Shown here: positions 54,476 through 62,026 of the stretch, piece after piece | Numbering within the stretch: the stretch's first letter is position 1 | How the letters are laid out: each line of letters starts with the position of its first letter | Assembly (NCBI GenBank): GCA_902619485.1 | Contig: CACNEF010000002.1 | Coordinates: forward strand, 47,284-111,283 | DNA length: 64,000 nucleotides | Origin: an uncultured SAR116 cluster alpha proteobacterium | GTDB taxonomy: Bacteria; Pseudomonadota; Alphaproteobacteria; Puniceispirillales; Marisalimonadaceae | Direction: 5' to 3' | Notes under the pieces: generated by a model | Told to the model about the DNA's origin: nothing | Database searches by the model: none | What the model saw: the letters and a program-made list of their open reading frames with translations, nothing else | Translations under genes and position numbers: made by a program

Positions 54476-54689
54476 TAGATTTCCCTTTTATTTATCTCAA
54501 ATTAAAAATTATACTCATTTATAATGATTTATCTGTAAAGTATTTACGTATTTAAAAATATAAGACTGTACAAGTAATAAGCATATATGGGGTTTTAGAA
54601 TTGTTACAGTACGTAGATGAATATTACTGTTAGTCCAAGCATAAGTATGAATTTCTTATATACTTTAATCATTTTTAATTCAGTAAAAT

Positions 54690-55090
54690 TTAGCCTTGTG
54701 ATTTTAAACCATTCATAAGTTGCATATCAAATTGTTTTATAAGTTTTTTATCACTTGCATTGTTACAATCAAATTGTTTTTTGTTGTAAGATTGTGTAGT
54801 TCCATTCCATATAACTTTTTTTTCCATCGCTACTGCTTTAGCATCATAAAAGTCATATAGGAGTCCAAATATCATTTATCCCATTTCAGGTTGAGTATAA
54901 AACAACTGATCAATTTGCTTTAACAAAGTTAGCTCTAAATTTTTAGTTTTAAAGCAAATTTCAGTTAAAACTGTTACACCTCCCATTTTTTATATTGGTC
55001 ACTAGCAGTACCTTGTGCATAAACGTTCTTGGATAAAAGAAGAAAAATTACAAAAAATGGAAATATTTTGATATAAGTTTTATAGGTCAT
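54690..55090 (-). pseudogene. broken copy of the 46632-47033 secreted-protein gene
   Basis: Starts ATG at 55090 with signal peptide and AQGTASDQYKK, matching the intact copy. A one-base loss turns QYKQMGGV into KKWEV followed by a stop. Later, the Glu codon in PEMGEM has become TAA. The last 61 codons (54690-54875) are open and nearly identical to the intact protein (IFGLLYDFYDAKAVAM, YNKKQFDCNNA). Two independent lesions show it is a true pseudogene. Confidence 0.85.
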
Positions 55091-55111
55091 GTCTAAAAAC
55101 CCTTCTGTTAA

Positions 55112-55612
55112 TTAATATTTAGTATTAATACCTTGGCATATTTCAGATAAATCAATCAAGGCATTTTCAAATCTTGAAATATCTGTAATTATTGGAAATC
55201 TAATTCTTGAAGTTTCACCTCCTACTAATCCAAAAATAAGTAAACCATGAGTAACATCCTCATTTGTTTCTATGTTAATTGCCTTAATTGATTGTGTGCC
55301 TATTTGACCATCTAGTATAAAGAAGGTTTTACCATCAATTTCTTCAGAGGCAGCTGATTTCCAAAAAACTTTGTCAAAGTTATAATTTACAATAAGTTTA
55401 AAACCCATAAACATTTGATGATAGGTTACATTACAACCTTTAACTTCATAGAAAGTAGAAAAAGATTCCCATCCACCATCACCACCAATCATGAAGCCGA
55501 GAGATTCTTTAACTCCGTTTTCATTTTCATTTGCATAAATTGGTTTAAGAAAAAGATTAGTGATTAAAAAAATTGAGAAAAGAAAAACATAAATTTTTAA
55601 GCTGATTTTCAT
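55112..55612 (-). CDS. secreted hypothetical protein
   Basis: 166 aa with a signal peptide (cleavage after about residue 27, IYA). The mature domain is beta-rich (GGWESFSTFYEVKGCNVTYH, KTFFILDGQIGTQSIK) with two Cys near residues 60 and 160. Probably periplasmic. No family recognised. Confidence 0.6.
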   Translation of the reverse strand: MKISLKIYVFLFSIFLITNLFLKPIYANENENGVKESLGFMIGGDGGWESFSTFYEVKGCNVTYHQMFMGFKLIVNYNFDKVFWKSAASEEIDGKTFFILDGQIGTQSIKAINIETNEDVTHGLLIFGLVGGETSRIRFPIITDISRFENALIDLSEICQGINTKY

Positions 55613-55675
55613 AAAAAAATAATAAACAACTTTTATTTTTATGTTAAGAAAATTTTATTTAGATTGTTATCTTTT

Positions 55676-55760
55676 GTGCATCAGTTTGTACATCACCCAT
55701 CAATACGTAAAAAAATTATGCCTATATATCAGTGTGTTAACACGTCATATTGATGTGAAA
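55676..55760. repeat. R-repeat fragment adjoining tRNA remnant
   Basis: GTGCATCAGTTTGTACATCA matches the GTGCATCAGTTTGTGCATCA block of copies A and B, followed by ATCAATACGTAAAA and, near the tRNA remnant, CATATTGATGTGAAA, also seen in copy C. It lies inside the gap 55613-56040, directly left of the tRNA-Arg fragment. Apart from these two elements the gap holds no gene. Confidence 0.55.
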
Positions 55761-55825
55761 TGGTGCGCTGTGAGGACTCGAACCCCCAACCTTTTGATTC
55801 GAAGTCAAATACTCTATCCAGTTGA
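55761..55825 (-). repeat. tRNA-Arg 3' fragment (att-like direct repeat)
   Basis: 65 nt matching the tRNA-Arg at 58841-58917 from its CCA end through the T arm, variable loop, anticodon arm (including TCG) into the D arm. One substitution and one deletion lie in the acceptor/T-stem part. It stops at the D arm and lacks the 5' acceptor strand, so it cannot be a tRNA. Same orientation as the intact gene, 3.0 kb away: the layout of a distal attachment site left by a tRNA-targeting integrative element. Confidence 0.88.
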
Positions 55826-56040
55826 CCCCTTTAAACCTTTATTTTCTCACAGATTTATTATTAAGTTATTATTTTACAACGTTACTGTGTCAAATCTGTC
55901 ACAAAATCTGAGGGTATTTAATTGATTTTTCTCTCTGGATACTATCGTGGTTTATAGATTAAGTTTTGGTTGTCAGTTTTGAGGGGGGTGGGTTAGTTAA
56001 TATACTAATATGAAACAACTAATTTAATTTAGAGGGAAAT

Positions 56041-56316
56041 ATGCCAACATTAGTTATTAAAGGAAAAATTACAAAAGATTATAGTCATTGGGTTAAGCTA
56101 TATGATGAAGTGGAAGATTTGAGAAATTCAAAGTATGGAATTAAAACAATATACAGAGGACATGAAATGGAATATGAAAGCACTATACATGTCGTAATGA
56201 GTACACCTAGCATGGAAGTTTTGCAGAAACATATGGAAAATGAAGCAGAATTAATCTCAACTGCTGGTGGAAGTACAAATCCAGAAGATAACATAATTAC
56301 CTTATGCAGCGACTAA
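56041..56316 (+). CDS. small alpha/beta-barrel-like protein
   Basis: 91 aa. MPTLVIKGKITKDYSHWVKL and TIHVVMSTPSMEVLQKHMEN are two strand-helix units, typical of small dimeric alpha/beta-barrel proteins. AGAGGGAAAT directly precedes the ATG, a good ribosome site. Function unknown. First gene inside the tRNA-bounded 3-kb segment. Confidence 0.6.
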   Translation: MPTLVIKGKITKDYSHWVKLYDEVEDLRNSKYGIKTIYRGHEMEYESTIHVVMSTPSMEVLQKHMENEAELISTAGGSTNPEDNIITLCSD

Positions 56317-56522
56317 AAATTGAGTAAGTTTATTTCAGTTAGGGGTGTATCTTTATTGTATTTATAGATTAGATGTTTTTTGTTAGATTAATGGGGTGGG
56401 GTTTTGTAAATCTCAATGACTATACAGATAAAGTAAGTCTAGAAAACATTATACTATTACAATAACACTTAATATTATATTTTTTCATTAATAAATTAGA
56501 TAATGTCGAAAAAGAGGAATTT

Positions 56523-56852
56523 ATGGGAACTAATCCAAAGTTAATTAATTTTACTACACAAGATTTTATGTCAGAAAAAGAGTTGGAACTTGCAAGTTTA
56601 AGGTGGGATCAAGTAAAGGATTCTTACTACAAAAGATTAAAAAAATTAGGATTATTACGTTTTGTAAGTTTAAGAATTTGGAACAAAGAGAATATATCAA
56701 GATTAGGTTTTGTTTTTGAATATAAAGATGAAAAAGCATTTAAAGCATGCCTTCCTATTTGGAAAGAAATTGATGCTATGGAAAGTAAAGATATGGTCAT
56801 TAAGACTTTTAGTAATAGAGGGATAGTTCTTGAGGACACCATTCTAAGTTAA
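56523..56852 (+). CDS. small alpha/beta-barrel-like protein, IWNKEG subfamily (copy 3)
   Basis: 109 aa. PKLINFTTQDFMSEKELELA, SLRIWNKENISRLGFVFEY, KDEKAFKAC and SNRGIVLED align with copies at 48192-48530 and 34069-34401 over the whole length. AGAGGAAT precedes the ATG. The first position of the GIVL block and the Cys are conserved. It is nearest to copy 2, implying duplication within the island. Confidence 0.65.
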   Translation: MGTNPKLINFTTQDFMSEKELELASLRWDQVKDSYYKRLKKLGLLRFVSLRIWNKENISRLGFVFEYKDEKAFKACLPIWKEIDAMESKDMVIKTFSNRGIVLEDTILS

Positions 56853-56989
56853 AAGTTCACTGGTAATGAAAAGAGCACAGAACTCATAATTACTCCTTTT
56901 ACTGTGTCAAATCAGTGTTTAAACTGAGTAATCTCTGGGTATTATTTAAAATCAATTCTTCTAAACAATTGATATTAAACAATAAGTTA

Positions 56990-57286
56990 TGGTGCGCTCT
57001 GAGTGAAAGTTCTATGCCTATCCAATGCACCACACACTGCTACATAAGCTCTACCCTTAGATTATGTATTACATTGTTAATGTCAATACGCACGAAACGT
57101 GCATCAGTTTGTGCATCAGTTAAATTAACTGTTATTAGTACAGAGTAAGTGGGTGTGTAAGTGTATTAATATACCTTTCTTTAATAACACTTATATGTAT
57201 CACTTTAAGGGATACATACTCCCCGGACATAGGACATGGGGGTATGGCTAGATATGTATAGTTAGGGTGTGCAGCAGATGGGGTGG
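56990..57286. repeat. R-repeat copy A with tRNA-Arg 3'-end head
   Basis: About 297 bp. Begins with 14 nt of the reverse-complement tRNA-Arg 3' end (TGGTGCGCTCTGAG), then AAAGTTCTATGCCTATCCAA, GCTACATAAGCTCTACCC, GTCAATACGCACGAAACGTG, the duplicated GTGCATCAG, AGTAAGTGGGTGTGTAAGTG, AATAACACTTATATGTATCA, ACATAGGACATGGGGGTATG and ATAGTTAGGGTGTGCAGCAG. It is nearly collinear with copy B (52964-53250). It accounts for most of the gene-free stretch 56853-57413; the rest is AT-rich with nothing recognised. Confidence 0.87.
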
Positions 57287-57413
57287 TAATTTATTGAAAA
57301 AAACAGTAAAATCTAAATAATATCTCTATTATATAAAACCTAATTTTATACAAAAATCTTCTTTAGATTATAATAATTTTATATTTGGTATTATTGTTTA
57401 TACAATGAACAAA

Positions 57414-58142
57414 TCATTTTGGTGATAAATGCCACCATTTACCAATGTAACTCCTACCTTCACAAGTAATAAGATTTCTATCAATGTCATTAAGTGAATG
57501 AAGCTCTAAAATATTTTCAACACTTTTATCATTATCAATAATAATTGAAACATCAAAATACTTTTTTACTCTTTTAAGCAAATCAATTTCTAAATTATTT
57601 TTATTGTAGTGTATTTCTATAATTATGTTGCTGTGTTTAATTTTTTTAAGTATTTCATCAGTAAAGAAATTAAACTCCCCACCTTCAATATCACATAAAA
57701 TGGTAGCTTTTGAAAAATCAATTTCTGATGGTAATAATGAAAAAAAATTATCTTTAGTTACTGCACCCATTATTGAAAGATTGTTTTTTACATTATTAAT
57801 TTCAGCAGTTGTATATAAATTTTCTCTACTTTTTTTTGTTTCTTCAAAGGCATAACAAAAATTGCATATTTTAGATTTTAGAGAACCTACAGCAAAAAAA
57901 CCATCCGCAGCACCAATATCAATTAATATTGGTTTTTTTATATCTTTTAATTTTTCTTGTATCTTATTTTCATAAAAACCATAAACCTTAGAAGCTATAT
58001 CTCCTTTGCCCCATGAAATTTCATGATTCAATTTCAAATTCTTAAAAATTCCATTTTGAACAACGAAATTATGTTTTTTTCCGTGTTCATAACTTATTAT
58101 AGACCAGTATTTTTTGACGAATTTATAGTAAAGTTTTTTCAT
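57414..58142 (-). CDS. FkbM-family SAM methyltransferase
   Basis: 242 aa. LIDIGAADGFFAVGSL is the SAM-binding loop, and ATILCDIEGGEFNFFTDE plus IIIEIHY are FkbM-type. The N-terminus (KFVKKYWSIISYEHGKKH) and the C-terminal CEGRSYIGKWWHL are variable. FkbM methylates sugar or glycan hydroxyls; such genes are frequent cargo of surface-polysaccharide islands. Target unknown. Confidence 0.8.
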   Translation of the reverse strand: MKKLYYKFVKKYWSIISYEHGKKHNFVVQNGIFKNLKLNHEISWGKGDIASKVYGFYENKIQEKLKDIKKPILIDIGAADGFFAVGSLKSKICNFCYAFEETKKSRENLYTTAEINNVKNNLSIMGAVTKDNFFSLLPSEIDFSKATILCDIEGGEFNFFTDEILKKIKHSNIIIEIHYNKNNLEIDLLKRVKKYFDVSIIIDNDKSVENILELHSLNDIDRNLITCEGRSYIGKWWHLSPK

Positions 58143-58340
58143 TTTATTATTAATTCATAAAGTTTGTTGAAAATTGTTTAACTGTACTATTGTAGCATTT
58201 GTTAAACAATTTCTTTTATTTTTCAATGAAAAAATAATACTTTTGAATTTATTAAATCCAATAATTTTGTAACATAATTTCTTAAACATCTGACTTTATT
58301 AATTCTTTTGGATAAGGCTTCATTTCTTCAATTAAAAACA

Positions 58341-58787
58341 TCATTTCCTGTTCATCCACATATCATCTCTATCTCTCCATTGAGAGTAATCATTCTCTAC
58401 GTTTATAATTCCATCTATACTAGTATCAGCAAAGAAATTTTTATCTCCTATAGGATAATCTTTAGCAGGTTTAATTGGAACAACCATATCTACTTTAACT
58501 TTTATATCTCTATGGAATCTATCATAATAAGCTCTTCTCATAGCTTCTTCTAATTCACCATATGTTCCAAATCCATGATGCATTATAAAACTATCATGTA
58601 TCGGCAATGCAGGTGCATCCATCTTTGCAAATTGAAGCATTACACTTTCAGCTATACAACTATCCTCAAATTGTAATCTATTTCCTAAACCTCTAAAGAA
58701 GTAATCTTTAATTGGCTTGTGGGCATCTAATATAGCTTCTTTAAGCTCTCTCCATGACATACCATTTGGTCTACCCTCCAAGCACAC
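58341..58787 (-). CDS. N-terminally truncated mobile-element-type protein
   Basis: 148 codons from GTG at 58787; the open frame reaches back only eight more codons to a TGA, without a ribosome site. The protein looks like the C-terminal part of something longer: FRGLGNRLQFEDSCIAESVM, ALPIHDSFIMHHG and GELEEAMRRAYYDRFHRDIK. The PIHDSF motif followed by an AMRRAY helix is seen in replication-type proteins of phages and integrative elements; that identification is tentative. It begins about 50 nt from the tRNA-Arg 3' end, so its 5' part was probably lost at the integration junction. Confidence 0.55.
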   Translation of the reverse strand: MCLEGRPNGMSWRELKEAILDAHKPIKDYFFRGLGNRLQFEDSCIAESVMLQFAKMDAPALPIHDSFIMHHGFGTYGELEEAMRRAYYDRFHRDIKVKVDMVVPIKPAKDYPIGDKNFFADTSIDGIINVENDYSQWRDRDDMWMNRK

Positions 58788-58840
58788 AATATAAAATATG
58801 CTTGCATATCAACTACTTAAGGCGACTTAATCACATGAAA

Positions 58841-58917
58841 TGGTGCGCTCTGAGGGACTCGAACCCCCAACCTTTTGATTCGAAGTCAAATACTCTATCC
58901 AGTTGAGCTAAGAGCGC
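58841..58917 (-). tRNA. tRNA-Arg (anticodon UCG)
   Basis: 77 nt. The acceptor stem GCGCTCT pairs with AGAGCGC, the discriminator is A, and CCA is encoded (58843-58841). D arm GCTCAACTGGATAGAGT, anticodon stem TTTGA/TCAAA with loop CTTCGAA (anticodon TCG), and T arm with GGTTCGAGTCC are all intact. It reads CGA and probably other CGN codons. Its 3' side faces the island, as expected for a tyrosine-recombinase integration target. Confidence 0.95.
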
Positions 58918-58964
58918 ATATATTAATTAATAAAAATATATCAAATTTCAGATAAAATGAATAA

Positions 58965-60380
58965 TTAATCTTTTGAAAAAGGAGGTATTACTCCGTCTGG
59001 TATAGGACAAATATATGGGTTTCTTGATATTTGATCATCAAAGTCTTTTTTTGCCTCTACAATTTTTTCTGGGTTTTTAATGAGCATAGATGCTGTAGAT
59101 GCCATGATTTTTGCGGCATGAATCATACCTTTATGGGCAGCGGCAGATTTTCCTTGAGCAACGGTTTGCCATGTGTGAAATGGAGTTCCTACTGCACAAG
59201 TTGCTACACGAGCTTGGACTGTTGGAACTACCCAGCTAACATCACCAACATCAGTAGAACCAATACCACCATTATTTGAACTATCTAAAGGTGCAACAAA
59301 ATCACATAAGGGTAAGTCTAAAGGAGCTTTTATACCAATTCTTTGAAAACTGTCTAAAATTTCGGTTTCTGTAAAAGTTGAACGAATTTCATTAGCAAAA
59401 TCTATGTCAGTTTTATCAAACTTCACAGGTCCTAACTTATCCCACTCGATCTGCATTATTCTTTCTAATGTCTTATTTCCCAATAAATTAGAAACTCCAC
59501 TATAAACCTTTTTTTCTACTATTGTTTCAGTCATTAAAGCAGCGCCATCTGCAATTTTATAAACTCTATCGACTAAAGATCGGAGTTCCATTAAATTTGA
59601 TGCTCTAATTAAATGCCTTACAGTTGCTTTAGCATGAACTACGTTTGCTGCATTACCACCAGTATCCATATAAGCATAATGCACTCTAGCTGAGTCAGGC
59701 ATGTGTTCTCTCATATAATTCACGCCAACATTCATAAGCTCAATTGCATCTAAAGCACTTCTGCCCAGATGTGGTGCGGTTGCTGCATGAGCTGCTTTAC
59801 CAAAAAATGTGAAATCAATTCTAGAATTCGCCAAAGAAATTGGCTTGTTAACAGAATTGAAAGTTGCTGGGTGCCAACATATAGCAACGTCAATATTATC
59901 AAATAATCCATCTCTAGCCATATAAGTCTTAGCAGCCCCTCCCTCTTCTGCAGGACATCCGTAATATCTTACTCTAGCCTTAATATTATTTTGTGATAGC
60001 CAGTCCTTAATGGCTGTAGCTGCAAGAAGTGAAGCGGCACCAAGCAAGTTATGACCACATCCGTGACCATTTTTAGTATTTTCTAATGGTTTTTGTTTAG
60101 TAATTCCAGCTTCTTGGCTCAAACCAGGCAATGCATCAAATTCACCTAATATTGCTATAATAGGTCCATCTTCTCCATATTCACCCATGACTGCCGTTGG
60201 CATATTACATATATTTTCAGTAACCTTAAATCCTTCCATTTTTAGCATTTTAATGTGCTCTGACACTGACTTGAATTCTTGATATAAAATTTCGGGAGTG
60301 TCAAAAATTCGATCTGACAAATTTATATATTCTTCTTTTTTTTTTTCTACTAGTTCCCAAACATGTTCTTCATTTTTCAT
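58965..60380 (-). CDS. M20-family amidohydrolase (AbgB-like)
   Basis: 471 aa M20D peptidase/amidohydrolase. GEFDALPGLSQEAG, GHGCGHNLLGAA and CPAEEGGAAKTYMARDGLF carry the metal ligands, and the dimerisation domain follows (about 195-310). It is closest in pattern to p-aminobenzoyl-glutamate hydrolase subunit B and to indole-acetyl-amino-acid hydrolases. It lies 32 nt downstream of the Dpp-type ATPase gene, so its substrate is likely imported by that transporter. No export signal. Confidence 0.88.
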   Translation of the reverse strand: MKNEEHVWELVEKKKEEYINLSDRIFDTPEILYQEFKSVSEHIKMLKMEGFKVTENICNMPTAVMGEYGEDGPIIAILGEFDALPGLSQEAGITKQKPLENTKNGHGCGHNLLGAASLLAATAIKDWLSQNNIKARVRYYGCPAEEGGAAKTYMARDGLFDNIDVAICWHPATFNSVNKPISLANSRIDFTFFGKAAHAATAPHLGRSALDAIELMNVGVNYMREHMPDSARVHYAYMDTGGNAANVVHAKATVRHLIRASNLMELRSLVDRVYKIADGAALMTETIVEKKVYSGVSNLLGNKTLERIMQIEWDKLGPVKFDKTDIDFANEIRSTFTETEILDSFQRIGIKAPLDLPLCDFVAPLDSSNNGGIGSTDVGDVSWVVPTVQARVATCAVGTPFHTWQTVAQGKSAAAHKGMIHAAKIMASTASMLIKNPEKIVEAKKDFDDQISRNPYICPIPDGVIPPFSKD

Positions 60381-60412
60381 TTTATACTCATCATTTCTAA
60401 AATTTTAATAAA

Positions 60413-62026
60413 TTAACTAATCAAATTTTCAATAGAAGGGCTAGCTTTTAATAAATCTTTTGTATATTTTTCTTTAGGAAAGTTAAACACATCATCAACT
60501 ACACCTTGCTCAATAATCTTTCCTGATTTCATAACAATTACCCTATCAGCTAAATCTCTAACTACTGGCAAATCATGTGCAATAAAAATATATGACAACG
60601 AAAATTTATTTCTCAAATTTAATAATAATTTTATTATTTGAGCTTGGATTGAAACATCAAGGGCAGATACTGCTTCATCACAGATAATAATTTCTGGATT
60701 GAGTGCCAAAGCTCTTGCAATAGCAATTCTTTGCCTTTGTCCACCAGAGAATTGATGAGGAAATTTGATTGCATCATCTGGATGTAAGCCTACACTTATT
60801 AAAAGATCCGATACTTTACTTTGATGTAATTTTTTATTTAAAAAATCTGCATGAATTACCAATGGCTCAGATATAATGTCAAATATATTCATAGTTGGAT
60901 TTAGGGATGCGTATGGATCTTGAAATACTACTTGAACTTTCCTCCTAAAATTAAATAAATCTTTTTTATTAAAATTTAAAATATTTTTTCCATGGTACAA
61001 AATTTCACCATTTGAGGGACTTGCCAATCTTAAAATTAAATTAGAGATAGTAGTTTTACCTGAACCTGACTCACCTACAATTCCCAAAACTTCATTAGGA
61101 AACAAATTAAAACTTACATCATCACAAGCAATAGTGTCATAAAATTTTGAGATATTTTTTATTTCTAGGATTGGATCAGAAAACTTTTTTGATATCTTCT
61201 TTTTCTGTTTTGTTATTTTTCCAGGAATAGAATCCATTAGCTGCCTTGTGTAACCATGATTAGGGTTAATGAACACTTCCTTTGTTATCCCTTTTTCAAC
61301 TATTTTTCCTTCATTGAGCACTATTACCTTGTCAGAGATTTCTGCAGCAATAGCTAAATCATGGGTAATTAAAATTAAACCCATATTTCTTTCATCCCTA
61401 AGCTCACCTAACAATTCTAAAATTTTAGCCTGAATTGTAACATCTAACGCAGTAGTTGGTTCATCTGCTATGATTATGTCTGGTTCTAGAGCTAGAGCCA
61501 TTGCAATCATTACTCTTTGCCTTTGTCCTCCAGAAAACTGATGTGAAAAGTCTTTAGCTCTTTTTGATGGATTTGGAATCCTAACTCTTTCTAATAATTT
61601 TACTGCTCTTTTCCAACTCTCTTTTTTTGAGAGATTTTTATGTACCTCGAAACATTCAGCAATTTGTGATCCCACTGAAAAAACTGGATTAAGATGAGAT
61701 AAAGTGTCTTGGAAAATAATAGCCACTTTACTTCCCATTAATTTTCTTCTGTCAGAATCTGAAAGTTTTAATATGTCAATGTCATTTAATAATACTTCGC
61801 CACTTTTAATTTTTCCTGGAGGACAAGTTAGAATACCCATTATCACTGATGCTGTAACACTTTTACCTGATCCACTCTCTCCAATAATTGCTAATGTTTC
61901 ACCTTTTTTTAATTCAAAGTTAACCGCTTTTACTGCATCAAAAGATCCTTCAGTAGTATCAAATGAAACTGAAAGGTTATTTACTTTTAATAATAATTTA
62001 TTTGCATTACTCACTTTTGTCACCAA
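60413..62026 (-). CDS. dipeptide/oligopeptide-type ABC ATPase, fused DppD-DppF
   Basis: 537 aa with two complete ABC ATPase domains. Walker A GESGSGKS occurs twice, and FSGGQRQRVMIAMAL and FSGGQRQRIAIARAL are the two signatures; Walker B IIADEPTTALD and IICDEAVSALD. Each half carries the Opp/Dpp C-terminal extension. Single-chain DppDF fusions are common for glutathione- and peptide-type (GsiA-like) systems. It overlaps the dppC-like gene by 20 nt. Confidence 0.92.
   Translation of the reverse strand: MVTKVSNANKLLLKVNNLSVSFDTTEGSFDAVKAVNFELKKGETLAIIGESGSGKSVTASVIMGILTCPPGKIKSGEVLLNDIDILKLSDSDRRKLMGSKVAIIFQDTLSHLNPVFSVGSQIAECFEVHKNLSKKESWKRAVKLLERVRIPNPSKRAKDFSHQFSGGQRQRVMIAMALALEPDIIIADEPTTALDVTIQAKILELLGELRDERNMGLILITHDLAIAAEISDKVIVLNEGKIVEKGITKEVFINPNHGYTRQLMDSIPGKITKQKKKISKKFSDPILEIKNISKFYDTIACDDVSFNLFPNEVLGIVGESGSGKTTISNLILRLASPSNGEILYHGKNILNFNKKDLFNFRRKVQVVFQDPYASLNPTMNIFDIISEPLVIHADFLNKKLHQSKVSDLLISVGLHPDDAIKFPHQFSGGQRQRIAIARALALNPEIIICDEAVSALDVSIQAQIIKLLLNLRNKFSLSYIFIAHDLPVVRDLADRVIVMKSGKIIEQGVVDDVFNFPKEKYTKDLLKASPSIENLIS

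Noticed and set aside
55761..55825. A second functional tRNA-Arg
   Set aside because: It lacks the 5' acceptor strand and half of the D arm and has lesions in the acceptor/T stem, so it cannot fold as a tRNA.
55641..55925. 94-codon frame spanning the tRNA-Arg fragment
   Set aside because: It reads through the tRNA-derived sequence on the opposite strand; no ribosome site or protein-like composition.
56915..57148. 77-codon reading frame across repeat copy A
   Set aside because: Same reason as copy B: the similarity is at DNA level and extends beyond the frame on both sides.
46220..57286. Class of integron attC sites
   Set aside because: GTTAGGG at the repeat ends is one base away from the integron core GTTRRRY, but the last position is not Y, the partner RYYYAAC is not kept, genes face both ways, and there is no integrase in view. 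Similar in logic but not an integron on this evidence.
47513..57286. CRISPR array
   Set aside because: Repeats are 70-300 bp, diverged, and spaced by kilobases with genes between; no short regular repeat-spacer pattern or cas genes.
47513..57286. Insertion sequence or transposon family
   Set aside because: No transposase frame, no consistent target duplication; the inverted repeat ends of copies E and G are not shared cleanly by A and B. A MITE-like origin remains possible but unsupported.
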